Positions 7,536-16,126 of a DNA stretch of 20,666 bases are shown in pieces. Source of the stretch: Candidatus Hydrogenedentota bacterium (lineage in GTDB: Bacteria; Hydrogenedentota; Hydrogenedentia; Hydrogenedentiales; GCA-2746185); contig DTSJ01000290.1 of assembly GCA_012965445.1 (NCBI GenBank), positions 1 through 20,666 on the forward strand, written 5' to 3'. The notes beneath the pieces are model-generated. The model saw only the letters and a list, made by a program, of their open reading frames with translations, did no database searches and was not told the origin of the DNA. Numbering within the stretch: position 1 is the stretch's first letter; each line of letters begins with the position of its first letter. Both the position numbers and the translations under genes were made by a program.

Positions 7536-8420
7536 ATGGCCATAGGTTCTAAAATCGATAAAGTTGTCGCACGTATCGGAGACCTTCCCGCAATGCCTGA
7601 TATCCTTGCGAAGGTGATGGAAATTACCGAGGATCCAGGTGTCGCGGTATCCGACGTAATCTCCTTGATCGAGCAGGATCCCTCGTTGACGGCGAAGCTG
7701 CTCAAAGTCAGCAACTCGTCCTACTATGGCATGCGGCAGGTGGTCGGTACATTGAAGTTGGCGCTGGTAATTCTCGGAGTGAAAGAGGTTCGCAATATCG
7801 TGCTTGGGATTTCGGTACTGGATACTTTGCGAGATGCGACGACGGACCGCCTACTCAATGGAGAGGGGCTTTGGAAACATTCCACACAAGTAGCATCATT
7901 GTCCAAAAAACTGGGTACGCATCTTGAACTAAGCCTTCAGGGGGAAGACTTTATTGCGGGGCTGCTACATGACATCGGAAAGCTCGTGCTTTGGAAACAA
8001 ATACAGGACGATTATATAGAAGTTTACAACCATGCTAAGGAAAACGAACTGGTGCTGCACGAACTGGAGTATGAAGAGCTCGGGTTCGATCATGCCGACG
8101 CAGCCTCCGCCGTTGCGGTTAGCTGGGGGCTGCCGGAGTCGCTTTCCGATGCATTGTATGCGCATCATGCGCGCGCTGATCGCCCCCTTTCCGATTCGAA
8201 GGATCCTAAATTGAGCGCGGTAATACGTGTGGCTAACTTGGCCGCGAAGGATGATTTTGCCGCTGAGGATGCCGTACCAGAATCAATGCTGTCGTGCAAT
8301 GAGGCAGAAGCATGGGATATTTTGTCGGATTCATACTCGGAAGAATCGATCGAAGAACGATTTTTGCTGCTCAAAACGTTTGTTCAAGAAGTTCGGAGAT
8401 CACCTGTACTGTCGTTGTAA
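7536..8420 (+). CDS. HDOD domain protein
   Basis: Soluble single-domain HDOD protein of 294 residues. HDOD is an HD-related output domain common in bacterial signalling, generally without proven phosphohydrolase activity. Typical features are LPAMPDILAKVMEI at 17-30, LIEQDPSLTAKLLKVSNSSYYG at 44-65, a GVKEVRNIVLG helix at 81-91 and GLLHDIGKLVL at 142-152, where an HD-GK-like motif survives. No receiver, kinase or GGDEF domain is fused. The ATG at 7536 has a CAGGAG site upstream, and the gene lies 21 bases after hisH. The next gene, 23 bases on, encodes a small acidic protein. The signal it responds to is unknown. Confidence 0.9.
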   Translation: MAIGSKIDKVVARIGDLPAMPDILAKVMEITEDPGVAVSDVISLIEQDPSLTAKLLKVSNSSYYGMRQVVGTLKLALVILGVKEVRNIVLGISVLDTLRDATTDRLLNGEGLWKHSTQVASLSKKLGTHLELSLQGEDFIAGLLHDIGKLVLWKQIQDDYIEVYNHAKENELVLHELEYEELGFDHADAASAVAVSWGLPESLSDALYAHHARADRPLSDSKDPKLSAVIRVANLAAKDDFAAEDAVPESMLSCNEAEAWDILSDSYSEESIEERFLLLKTFVQEVRRSPVLSL

Positions 8421-8443
8421 GAGCGAAGTGAAAGGGGGAGAAG

Positions 8444-8689
8444 ATGGGAAAAAAAGAGGATGTCCATCTCAAATTATCGGAAGAGTTAGAGGGGATTGAC
8501 GCTGAATTGGAAGAAGCGATGGAAGCCGTCTCCGAGACCAGTCAGCGTATTGATGCTTTCTTGGATCAGGAAGAGCAGGGTGAAGAAGAACCCCAACTGC
8601 ACGTTCTCGAAACCGAAGAAGATACGCCTGAACCTAAGGCGAACGCAGCATCTGATTCCCAGGCCAAGACTGCCGATGCGGGCGACTAA
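8444..8689 (+). CDS. small acidic coiled-coil protein, function unknown
   Basis: I do not recognise this 81-residue protein. Residues ~8-43 form a heptad-like amphipathic helix rich in Glu and Leu. The tail from ~44 is low-complexity, acidic and Ala/Pro/Ser-rich, probably disordered. About 26 of 81 residues are Asp or Glu against 6 Lys/Arg. There is no signal peptide or membrane segment. A good AGGGGGAG site precedes the ATG, which supports it as a real gene. It follows the HDOD gene by 23 bases, so it may be a partner of that protein (inference). Its TAA stop at 8687-8689 overlaps the stop of the convergent kinase gene. Confidence 0.7.
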   Translation: MGKKEDVHLKLSEELEGIDAELEEAMEAVSETSQRIDAFLDQEEQGEEEPQLHVLETEEDTPEPKANAASDSQAKTADAGD

Positions 8690-9507
8690 CGGCTGTTCTT
8701 TCTTGCGCGGTATCGCTTGGTCATCCCTGCAATCTTGCGCATCAACTCACATCCAAACCGCTCATCGAATCCGCATTCCCGCGCATATGCCTCCCAGAAT
8801 CGAAATCGATCAGTCGCTGGGGCATCATAGTAAGATCGACTCATATGGTCAAGATCGTGAACCCGCCGCCGCATTGGCAGTGGCGTATACTGCCATCCTT
8901 CTTCATTGTCAATCCAGCCAAAGAAGAATTCCTCGTTTTCCAGCTTGCACATAATGTTTCCAGAGTGCATGTCGCCGTGAAAGAAGCCGGCCGTGTGCCA
9001 CGCTCCGATGAGACGTCCCAGCGCAAACGCCAGTCGTCGTTGCTCATTCAGGTTCATCGCGTCGCGGGTTTCCCCATCGTTGAGGAAATGGTGGAGGGGA
9101 AGGAAATCAGCCATTTCCTCGAATATCAAAACGCTGTCGTACACGACTCCGCACGTTTTCTTTTCAATGAGTCCTATCGCGGGCGCCGTGTAGAATTTCG
9201 CCTGTTGCAGTTTTTCTTCCTGGTTGACTGAAGCGCGTGCGCGGGGCGGCTTATGGATGTACCGCGGGTTACGAATAGAGAACCTTTTGAAGAAAATTGT
9301 AGAGCCGTACTCCTCGAGATAGATCTTCTTAACCGTGCCGCCCCATTTGTGTATTCTGACGTGTTCCAAATTTGAAATTTTATCGTTCCAGTAGCGCCGT
9401 AGCACCGCAAGCTTTGCATCGGATTCCTCCGGGAGAAAGTAGGAAATGGTCGTGAGGCCGCTAGTTTCTCTATGGCAATACCATTGATCAAGGGGAATTG
9501 GCTCCAT
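8686..9507 (-). CDS. lipopolysaccharide kinase (Kdo/WaaP)-family protein
   Basis: Eukaryotic-like small-molecule kinase of the Kdo kinase/WaaP (InaA) type, which phosphorylates LPS inner-core sugars. With the ATG at 9507 the product is 273 residues. Lys74 (IFFKRF) fits the ATP-binding lysine. EEMADFLPLHHFL at 131-143 fits the hinge. HGDMHSGNI at 177-185 is the catalytic loop, and GWIDNE (Asp200) replaces DFG. RVHDLDHMSRS at 215-225 matches the family helix that follows. An in-frame TTG at 9567 would add 20 residues; I prefer the ATG because the added part looks unlike a family N-terminus. No other LPS core gene is adjacent; lpxK is 4 kb away. It converges on the acidic protein gene with overlapping stop codons. 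Confidence 0.8.
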   Translation of the reverse strand: MEPIPLDQWYCHRETSGLTTISYFLPEESDAKLAVLRRYWNDKISNLEHVRIHKWGGTVKKIYLEEYGSTIFFKRFSIRNPRYIHKPPRARASVNQEEKLQQAKFYTAPAIGLIEKKTCGVVYDSVLIFEEMADFLPLHHFLNDGETRDAMNLNEQRRLAFALGRLIGAWHTAGFFHGDMHSGNIMCKLENEEFFFGWIDNEEGWQYTPLPMRRRVHDLDHMSRSYYDAPATDRFRFWEAYARECGFDERFGCELMRKIAGMTKRYRARKNSR

Positions 9508-9633
9508 GATCCAAAGGATAACGAAATGCGCCGTTTGATGTCTAGCGGGAGTTTCGAAAACAGGCAAACTGGCTCGGAAAAATGATAGAATTCGCGTTCC
9601 CGTGAGTTATCCTTTCAACTGAGAAAAACCAAG

Positions 9634-11535
9634 ATGAGCTATATCCGGTTCGAAAAGATATCAAAGTCCTATCAAGGCAGCCCTGTGCTTGATAATATTG
9701 ATTTCCGAGTCGAGACTGGCGACAAGATTGGACTCATTGGGCAAAACGGCACAGGCAAGTCCACGATGTTTCGGATTATGACCGGCGAAGTAGTTCCCGA
9801 TGATGGCCAAATCGAGAAGATGCGAAGGGTTCGGATCGCCTGTCTGGCGCAATTGCCCGACGTACCTTCCCAGAAGACGCTTCACGACATCGTACTCGAG
9901 CACTTTCAGGAGTTTCTCGAGCAGGAGGCCGCGCTGGAAGCCCTCGAAGATCGACTAGGCGAAGGTGATGAAGCGGTGATGGACGAGTACGGAGTGCTCC
10001 AGGAGCAGTTCAGTATCAGCGGCGGATACGAATTTCGCTCGCGCATCAAGCGGGTATTATGCGGTCTGGGTTTTCTGGAATCCGAGTTCACACTCCCATT
10101 CAAAGCCCTCAGCGGCGGACAGCGCACCCGGCTCATGCTCGCGCTCGTTCTCTTGGCAGACGCCGATCTGCTCCTCCTCGATGAGCCGGAGAATCACCTC
10201 GATCTGCAGGCGCGCGAATGGTTGGAAAGTTTTCTGAGGGAGTGGACCAGAGCCCTGATCATTATTTCGCATGATCGGCAAATGCTCAACGCAGTCGCCA
10301 CCAGCATCGTGGAAATTGAACGGGGAACCCTACGAGGTTTCAAAGGCAATTTCGATGCGTACATTCACGAAAAGAAACGTCTGTCTGAATCGCAGGCAAA
10401 GTCCTATCAGAAACAGCAAGAATTCATCGCGGTTGAAGAAAAGAGAATCAATAAATTCCGTGCCAAGAAAAACAAGGCGAAACAAGCGCAAAGCTGGATC
10501 AAGAAACTAGAGAAGATCGAGCGCATCGCGGCACCACAGGCCGAACGATCAGGCGCATCCTTTGCTCTGGGCGAAGTAGTACGCAGCGGTCAGTTGGTCA
10601 TGGACGCACGGGATATGTCGATGGGCTACGAGAACCTGCCCCTCTATGACAGCGTGACATTTACCGTCCAGCGCGGAGAACGCATCGGGATTATCGGCCC
10701 GAACGGTGCCGGCAAAACCACCCTGCTCAAACAGCTGGCCGGGCGACTTGGCGCCGGTACCGGCACGGTGACGATGGGACCCAAAGTCACGATGGGGTAC
10801 TACGACCAGCAGCATGAAGACCACACGGCTACGCACGAGGTTCTCGTCGAGTTCGAAAAAATGTACCCAAACCGATCCCGCGAAGAGTTGCGGTCCTTCC
10901 TTGGACGATTTCAATTTACGGGGGAAAGCGTTTTTAAGGCAATGAATACGTTGAGCGGCGGCGAGCGCAGCCGCATCGCTATCGGAAAGCTGATTCTGAG
11001 CAATGCGAATCTGCTGCTACTGGATGAGCCTACAAACCACCTCGATATCCTGTCGCGTGAAGCACTCGAAGACGCTCTGAAACAGTTTCCAGGCACCATC
11101 GTAATGGTGTCGCATGATCGGCATCTAATTGACGGAATCGTGGACAAGCTGGTCGTCGTATCGAACGGAGAAGCGACGGTCCATTTTGGGAACTATACAG
11201 ATTATCGCATGAGTTCAGGTGATGCGGCTTCAACCGAGTCCGCGGATCAGGGAGTTCTCCAGATTCGGCGGCGCGAAAAGACGCAGACGACGAATTCGAG
11301 AGAGGAACAGAAGGCCCTCAATCGTCACAAGCGCAATCTGGAGAGTCTTGAGGAGCAAATCTCCAATCTCGAAGAACTCATCGATGGTTTTGACACCCGG
11401 TTTGGCGGGGTTGAGCCCTCGGACTATGGCGCTCTCGCGGAGCTGACGGCGGAAAAGGACGGACTCGGAAATGATCTGAGGGAGCTGTACGCAGAATGGG
11501 AACTGCTGAGTGAGCGATTGGGAACGCATTCTTGA
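9634..11535 (+). CDS. ABC-F family ATP-binding protein (duplicated ATPase)
   Basis: Cytoplasmic ABC-F protein with two ATPase domains and no membrane domain. The family acts on ribosomes, entering the E site to relieve stalling or antibiotic block. Domain 1: GQNGTGKS at 36-43, LSGGQ at 159-163, DEPENHLD at 183-190. The linker (~245-295) has the lysine-rich helical P-site-tRNA interaction motif (FRAKKNKAKQAQS, KLEKIERI). Domain 2: GPNGAGKT at 355-362, LSGGE at 440-444, DEPTNHLD at 464-471, then SHDRHLID. The C-terminus (~545-630) is a coiled coil, as in YdiF/Uup-like members. Both catalytic Glu and both signature motifs are present. The Thr-to-Glu change in the first DEPTNHLD is the one oddity. 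The exact subfamily is uncertain. Confidence 0.93.
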   Translation: MSYIRFEKISKSYQGSPVLDNIDFRVETGDKIGLIGQNGTGKSTMFRIMTGEVVPDDGQIEKMRRVRIACLAQLPDVPSQKTLHDIVLEHFQEFLEQEAALEALEDRLGEGDEAVMDEYGVLQEQFSISGGYEFRSRIKRVLCGLGFLESEFTLPFKALSGGQRTRLMLALVLLADADLLLLDEPENHLDLQAREWLESFLREWTRALIIISHDRQMLNAVATSIVEIERGTLRGFKGNFDAYIHEKKRLSESQAKSYQKQQEFIAVEEKRINKFRAKKNKAKQAQSWIKKLEKIERIAAPQAERSGASFALGEVVRSGQLVMDARDMSMGYENLPLYDSVTFTVQRGERIGIIGPNGAGKTTLLKQLAGRLGAGTGTVTMGPKVTMGYYDQQHEDHTATHEVLVEFEKMYPNRSREELRSFLGRFQFTGESVFKAMNTLSGGERSRIAIGKLILSNANLLLLDEPTNHLDILSREALEDALKQFPGTIVMVSHDRHLIDGIVDKLVVVSNGEATVHFGNYTDYRMSSGDAASTESADQGVLQIRRREKTQTTNSREEQKALNRHKRNLESLEEQISNLEELIDGFDTRFGGVEPSDYGALAELTAEKDGLGNDLRELYAEWELLSERLGTHS

Positions 11536-11552
11536 TTTTTTCGGCCCGAATC

Positions 11553-11582
11553 TGGACGTGACAGCGGAATTTGTGCCATAAT
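11553..11582 (+). promoter_or_regulatory. candidate promoter for pckA
   Basis: TGGACG (11553-11558), an 18-base spacer and CATAAT (11577-11582) lie in the 133-base gap between the ABC-F gene and pckA. They match 4/6 and 5/6 of the sigma70 consensus. The leader would be ~80 bases. Judged by eye only. Confidence 0.35.
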
Positions 11583-11668
11583 ATGCAACTGTCGCGGTTG
11601 CCATCCCTCGCACCCGCATTTTCCTTTTTTTGTAGGTCCAGTACGTCAGCTATCCAGGAGACTGATCA

Positions 11669-13288
11669 GTGAGCGAACAGATTTTGAAAGATGCCGGAAT
11701 CGACGAGTGCCGTGACGTCTACCGTAACCTGTCTTTCCACGAATTATTTCAACATGAAACAAACCCGGATTTGACCGGGTTTGAACGCGCAGTTGTCACT
11801 ACTACCGGAGCGACAAGTGTAGACACGGGCGAGTTTACGGGTCGTCTTCCCGCTGCCAAGTACATCGTTGATGAAGAAATCGCACACGATACTATCTGGT
11901 GGGCGGGTCCCGACCGCAGAGGCTCCGGAAATAACCTGATTCCCGTGGCGACATGGGATACGCTCAAGAAAATTGCGCTCGACCAATTGAACGGACAGGA
12001 TCTCTATATCGTCGATGGTTTCGCCGGAGCAAATCCCGACACCCGCATCGCCGTTCGCGTGATCTGTGAAGTCGCATGGCAGGCCCATTTCTGCAAAAAT
12101 ATGTTCATTCGCCCCGCCGAAGAAGAGCTGGAGGATTTCAAGCCGGACTGGACGATCCTCAATGCATCGAAAACCAACTGCCCGGATTGGGAAAACCAGG
12201 AAGGCATGACGACGAAAGAATTCGTAGCCTTCAACATCTCGGAACGTATGACGATTATTGGCGGTACCTGGTACGGCGGGGAAATGAAAAAAGGCATCTT
12301 CACGATGATGAACTATTTCCTGCCGCTGATGGGAATCGGTGCATTCCATTGCTCGGCAAACGAAGGCAAGGAAGGTGATACAGCCTTGTTTTTTGGCTTG
12401 TCCGGGACAGGGAAGACCACACTTTCGACCGATCCGAATCGCGGCCTCATCGGCGACGACGAGCACGGCTGGGACGATGAAGGAATTTTTAACTTTGAGG
12501 GCGGATGTTACGCAAAGACGATCGATTTGTCTTCGGACACAGAGCCGGAAATTTTTGCAGCCATCAAGCGCAATGCTCTGCTCGAAAATGTAGTAGTAGA
12601 TGCCGACGGAAATGTCGACTATGCCGACGTGTCGAAAACGCAGAACACGCGCGTTTCCTACCCCATTGAGCACATTGAGAATATCGTTCGCCCACAATCG
12701 AAAGGCGGCCATCCGAAGAAGATCATATTTTTGACCTGTGACGCTTTCGGCGTACTGCCCCCGGTCGCCAAATTGACCAAAGAGCAGGCTATGTACCAGT
12801 ATCTCATCGGATACACCGCCAAAGTTGCAGGAACCGAGATTGGCGTGACCGAGCCCAAAGCGGCGTTCTCGTCGTGCTTCGGCGCACCCTTCCTCGCGCT
12901 GCATCCCACCGCCTACGCAAGTGTTCTCGGCGCGAAAATGGAAGAACACGGTTCATCTGCGTATCTCGTAAACACAGGCTGGTCCGGCGGCGCGTATGGA
13001 ACCGGCGAGCGGATGTCGCTGAAAGTTACGCGCAAAATTATCGACGCGATCCTCGACGGGTCGCTCGACGCGGGTGAGTTCGAAGAAATGCCAATCTTCG
13101 GGTTCGCACTTCCCAAAGCGATCAACGGAGTCGATTCCACCCTGCTGAATCCCCGCAACACCTGGAGCGACAAAGATGCCTACGACGAGACCGCAAAGAA
13201 ACTGGCCCAGCTGTTCGTCGACAACTTTAAGACCTACACGGATACCGAAGAAGGCAAAGCAGTGGAGCAAGTAGGACCGAAGCTCTAA
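11669..13288 (+). CDS. pckA: phosphoenolpyruvate carboxykinase (ATP)
   Basis: Converts oxaloacetate plus ATP to PEP, CO2 and ADP, the first committed step of gluconeogenesis. The 539 residues align end to end with the enterobacterial enzyme, including the C-terminal GPKL. Motifs are [35 protein letters not shown], the P-loop GLSGTGKTT at 243-251, DDEHGWDD (metal and kinase-2 region), ENFEGG-like [10 protein letters not shown], and NTRVSYPI. The start is a GTG at 11669 with AGGAG at 11656-11660 and 8-base spacing. Unusual is the substrate-binding loop near residue 60, which reads TGRLPAAKY where the family normally has TGRSPKDKY; the Arg is kept. A convergent lpxK lies 84 bases downstream. Confidence 0.97.
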   Translation: MSEQILKDAGIDECRDVYRNLSFHELFQHETNPDLTGFERAVVTTTGATSVDTGEFTGRLPAAKYIVDEEIAHDTIWWAGPDRRGSGNNLIPVATWDTLKKIALDQLNGQDLYIVDGFAGANPDTRIAVRVICEVAWQAHFCKNMFIRPAEEELEDFKPDWTILNASKTNCPDWENQEGMTTKEFVAFNISERMTIIGGTWYGGEMKKGIFTMMNYFLPLMGIGAFHCSANEGKEGDTALFFGLSGTGKTTLSTDPNRGLIGDDEHGWDDEGIFNFEGGCYAKTIDLSSDTEPEIFAAIKRNALLENVVVDADGNVDYADVSKTQNTRVSYPIEHIENIVRPQSKGGHPKKIIFLTCDAFGVLPPVAKLTKEQAMYQYLIGYTAKVAGTEIGVTEPKAAFSSCFGAPFLALHPTAYASVLGAKMEEHGSSAYLVNTGWSGGAYGTGERMSLKVTRKIIDAILDGSLDAGEFEEMPIFGFALPKAINGVDSTLLNPRNTWSDKDAYDETAKKLAQLFVDNFKTYTDTEEGKAVEQVGPKL

Positions 13289-13372
13289 ACCGCCGTCTTT
13301 CGCATGTACTCCAAGTATCGGAACCGCCGATTTCCCTTCACTTGCATTTTTTGTGAACGAATGTAAGGTCGG

Positions 13373-14362
13373 TTAGTCCGGGAGCGTTTCAAGTTCAATT
13401 CCCACAGCAAACACATTGTCCGGCGGCGATTGAATACGAACCGCATCCTTTTCCGTAATGATTGCCGGGTGAGAGGACTTCAGAACATTCTGTGGAATCC
13501 TTTCGTGATCCGCGAAAGCGTGCGATTCAATGACGTTCATTCCAAGGCTCTCAAGCGTTTTCGTGAACGACTCCGGATTGCCGATCGCGCACGCCGCGAT
13601 CACGTCCTTCCCGGAGAAAAGATCCAGCGACTGTTCTACATCCGTATCCGCGTGAATGAGAGCAGTGGGGGAGTGTACCGTCCACTCAATAGCACACCCC
13701 GGATTGTACCGTTGTACGGTTTCAGAAATTTCACTCCGGTCAAGCCCCTCATCGCATCGCGTAACAATGCAGTGCGTCGCCCGGCAAATATCGCTCAACG
13801 GTTCACGCAGAAAACCCCGCGGCAGAAGACGCCCGTTTCCAAAAGGGTTCGTGGAATCGATCATCAAAATATCGTCATTACGACCCAGATGAATATACTG
13901 GTAGCCATCATCCAAAATAAGGACCTGGCACCCATGATCCTGCACAGCAATCTGCGCAGATTGCACCCGATCCTTCCCCTTAAACACAAGCGCCTCGGGA
14001 ACCTTACGTAGAATAAGTGCTGGTTCATCCCCAAGCAGACGGAAGTGGTCTTCCGGCTCAATGTCGGACGATACAACGACCGAACTGCTCTGCCGTGTAC
14101 CGTGACCGCGAGTGAGAACACCGACTTTAACACCAGCCGCAACACCCCGTTTCGCATACCGAATAACCGCAGGCGTTTTACCCGTGCCCCCGGCAGTAAT
14201 ATTGCCGATACTGATTACATCGGCATCCACAGCGGCAAACGGACGCATCCTGCGAATCCCCATGCCTGCACGAGTGAATATGGTGGCACCAGACAAAAGC
14301 CACGAAAGCGGAGGGTCGATAGTGTCACCCCTGCGTATGCGGTCTGAAAGCGTATCCTTCAT
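13373..14362 (-). CDS. lpxK: tetraacyldisaccharide 4'-kinase LpxK
   Basis: Phosphorylates the 4' position of the lipid A precursor disaccharide-1-phosphate at the inner membrane, giving lipid IVA. It marks the host as an LPS-bearing Gram-negative. The 329 residues show GNITAGGTGKT at 53-63 (P-loop), LTRGHG at 83-88 (usually LSRGYG), GDEP at 111-114, DDGYQ at 151-155, the NGRLLPRGFLREPL block at 176-189 and EKDAVR near the C-terminus. A single hydrophobic stretch near residues 18-30 fits the usual membrane-associated N-terminus. The ATG overlaps the dprA stop as ATGA, so translation is probably coupled to the damaged dprA. The gap to pckA has only imperfect dyads and no clear intrinsic terminator. 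Confidence 0.94.
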   Translation of the reverse strand: MKDTLSDRIRRGDTIDPPLSWLLSGATIFTRAGMGIRRMRPFAAVDADVISIGNITAGGTGKTPAVIRYAKRGVAAGVKVGVLTRGHGTRQSSSVVVSSDIEPEDHFRLLGDEPALILRKVPEALVFKGKDRVQSAQIAVQDHGCQVLILDDGYQYIHLGRNDDILMIDSTNPFGNGRLLPRGFLREPLSDICRATHCIVTRCDEGLDRSEISETVQRYNPGCAIEWTVHSPTALIHADTDVEQSLDLFSGKDVIAACAIGNPESFTKTLESLGMNVIESHAFADHERIPQNVLKSSHPAIITEKDAVRIQSPPDNVFAVGIELETLPD

Positions 14363-15554
14363 CGCGGCGCGAATCGTTTACCACTGAACTGCCGTACCCA
14401 CCCCTTGATCTCAAGCATCGTCAACGCGCTCAGAGCTTCCGCAATGGATATCCGGCAAGCAGCCGCGATTTCATCCACATACGAACCATTCGGTGCAAGC
14501 ACAGAAAGCACGTCTTTCTCGGCATGGGTAACTGATGCCGGGGGCGCAGGTGCAGGTTCCGGCGCAGATGCTGGAATCGAAGGAACGGCCGCCTTCTGCG
14601 GTACAGAAACCTGGCGAACCTTCTTCTTCGCGGGTTCTTCGTACTCCGATGCCCGCAGCACCGGTCTGATCTGCATTTCCGCAGGCAGACTCAACTCCGT
14701 CAAAATATCTTCAACCGATTCGACCAGTTTTGCACCCTCACGGATGAGCGCGTGCGGGCCCTCACTGTTGTGCAACCCGATCTCGCCCGGCACCGCGAAG
14801 ACTTCCCTCCCCTGTTCAGTAGCAGAATGTGCCGTGATGAGCACACCGCTTCGCGTCGGTGCCTGCACAACAACCGTCCCCAGCGTCATTCCGCTGATGA
14901 TGCGGTTCCGCACAGGAAAATGCGTCTTGGACGGCGGCGAATCCATCGGATACTGGGAAAGCACACAACCATTACGCGTGATCGCCTCCATCAGTTCTCC
15001 GTTCTGCTTCGGATATACGATATTCCGCCGCAACCCAGCACCGCTATCGTACGTCCCCCTGCCTCCAACGCGCCCCGATGCGCTGCCGTATCGATGCCAG
15101 ATGCCATGCTGCTCACAACCGTGATGCCGCGTCCCGCCAGATCGCGACCAAGTTTTTCCGCCATACGAATTCCGTAGGGAGATGCCTTGCGCGTGCCGAC
15201 AATCGCGACAGAGTATTGATCCGCTTCCGTGATCGCGCCGCGACAGAAAAGCGCAAGCGGAGGATCATAAATCTCGCCAAGTAAAAGAGGGTACTCCCCG
15301 TCGTCCAGCGTGACGAGCGAAACCTGATAGCCCTTCATCAGTCGAAGCTGATGCTCGATATCCACCACTTCCGAATACTGAGCTATCCGTTCAGCCAGTG
15401 CTTTCCCCACAATCTCGCGCAGCGCCGCCGAGGATGCATGCAAAATCTCCGTCGGCGTATGAAACCGAGCCAGCAAACGGATAAACTGCGTCGTCCCGAG
15501 CCCCGGAATCAGCGCAAGCGTCAACCAGTCCCGTTTTTCATTTTCTTCGCCCAT
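14359..15554 (-). pseudogene. dprA: DNA-processing protein DprA, split by a frameshift
   Basis: DprA (Smf) loads RecA on incoming single-stranded DNA during transformation. The 5' part (15554 to ~15024) encodes an N-terminal HhH-like region and half of the Rossmann fold: IVGTRKASPYG, VSSMASGIDTAAHRGAL, IAVLGCGG. It then runs to a TGA at 14993-14991. The rest continues in another frame from ~15024: NIVYPKQNGEL, FPVRNRIISGM, VVVQAPTRSGVLITA, EQGREVFAVPG, and a C-terminal winged helix (~residues 340-398). One missing base near 15024-15030, in the run reading GGCGGAAT on this strand, explains the break; restoring it gives VLGCGGNIVYPKQN with exact family spacing and ~398 residues. Either a true pseudogene or a sequencing error. 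Its stop overlaps the lpxK start. Confidence 0.88.
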
Positions 15555-15698
15555 CCATGCACTATAACAAGTATTCGTACACGATTCCAGATAGACCTCG
15601 CCTTCATGTCTGAGGTTTCTAGAACCCGTCTTATCGGTTCTGAATCAAACAACTATAGCGTTTTGGCATTCATCGTGACTGACCACTGGTTTCGCGTT

Positions 15699-15725
15699 AC
15701 GATTGTGTGGAGCATGGACAATCGT
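15699..15725. repeat. 8-base perfect inverted repeat between dprA and the VOC gene
   Basis: ACGATTGT (15699-15706) and ACAATCGT (15718-15725) are perfect complements with an 11-base loop. They lie just past the stop of the leftward VOC gene, in the 196-base gap before dprA. No T-run follows on either strand, so it is not a classic intrinsic terminator. The rest of the gap (15555-15750) shows nothing I can name. Confidence 0.4.
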
Positions 15726-15750
15726 CGACACACAGCGAACGGACACCATG

Positions 15751-16116
15751 TCAATGCTGCGTTATTGATAGTATGTTATCGTCCGGATCAGTAAACCATG
15801 CGACTAGAGCACCACTTGGAGATCGCCATATTCCGCGCTCATCCTGTTCGAAATCATCGTAAACTTCGAATTTCACGCCTTTACGTTCTAATTCCTCCAA
15901 GGCTTGCTCAATATCGGCGACGCACCAACCAAGAACAGTATATGGAACATCTTGGACCTCCAGCACTTTCTGAATTCGAAGTTCTGTATCACCTACTTTA
16001 AAAACAAGTGCGAAAGGCGTATCGGAAACAAACGTCAAGCCCACCCTGGACTCGTAAAATGCCCTGGACGCTTTCGAATTCGCCGTTGCTAGGAAGAGTA
16101 TTGGCTCCGTCAACAT
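15751..16116 (-). CDS. VOC (glyoxalase/bleomycin-resistance fold) superfamily protein
   Basis: Small 121-residue protein of the vicinal-oxygen-chelate fold. Paired beta-alpha-beta-beta-beta modules are visible: PILFLATANSKASRAFYES then LTFVSDTPFALVFKVGDTELRI; and VLGWCVADIEQALEELERKG then WRSPSGALVAWFTDPDDNILSI. Such proteins include metal-dependent lyases, dioxygenases and resistance proteins, and the specific reaction cannot be told. Asp/Glu and His ligands of active glyoxalases are only partly evident. The ATG at 16116 is chosen over an in-frame start at 16146 because GAGGG lies 7 bases upstream and the family N-terminus follows at once. It is 10 bases after the TfoX-domain gene. Confidence 0.8.
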   Translation of the reverse strand: MLTEPILFLATANSKASRAFYESRVGLTFVSDTPFALVFKVGDTELRIQKVLEVQDVPYTVLGWCVADIEQALEELERKGVKFEVYDDFEQDERGIWRSPSGALVAWFTDPDDNILSITQH

Positions 16117-16126
16117 CTTCGATCCC

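Noticed and set aside
11744..12949. 401-codon leftward open frame opposite pckA.
   Set aside because: It is a shadow of the strongly conserved pckA frame, with Cys/Arg-rich composition and no recognisable domain.
13327..13372. Hairpin between pckA and lpxK as an intrinsic terminator.
   Set aside because: Pairings such as CCGA/TCGG, CCTT/AAGG and TTCAC/GTGAA are short and interrupted, and the T-run lies in the loop rather than after a stem.
14991..15033. Programmed -1 ribosomal frameshift in dprA.
   Set aside because: A -1 slip would restore the protein, but the site (GGCGGAAT) is not a canonical slippery heptamer. A deletion or sequencing error is simpler.
14405..15124. 239-codon rightward open frame opposite dprA.
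   Set aside because: It is the complement of clear DprA coding sequence; Ser/Ala-rich with no family features.
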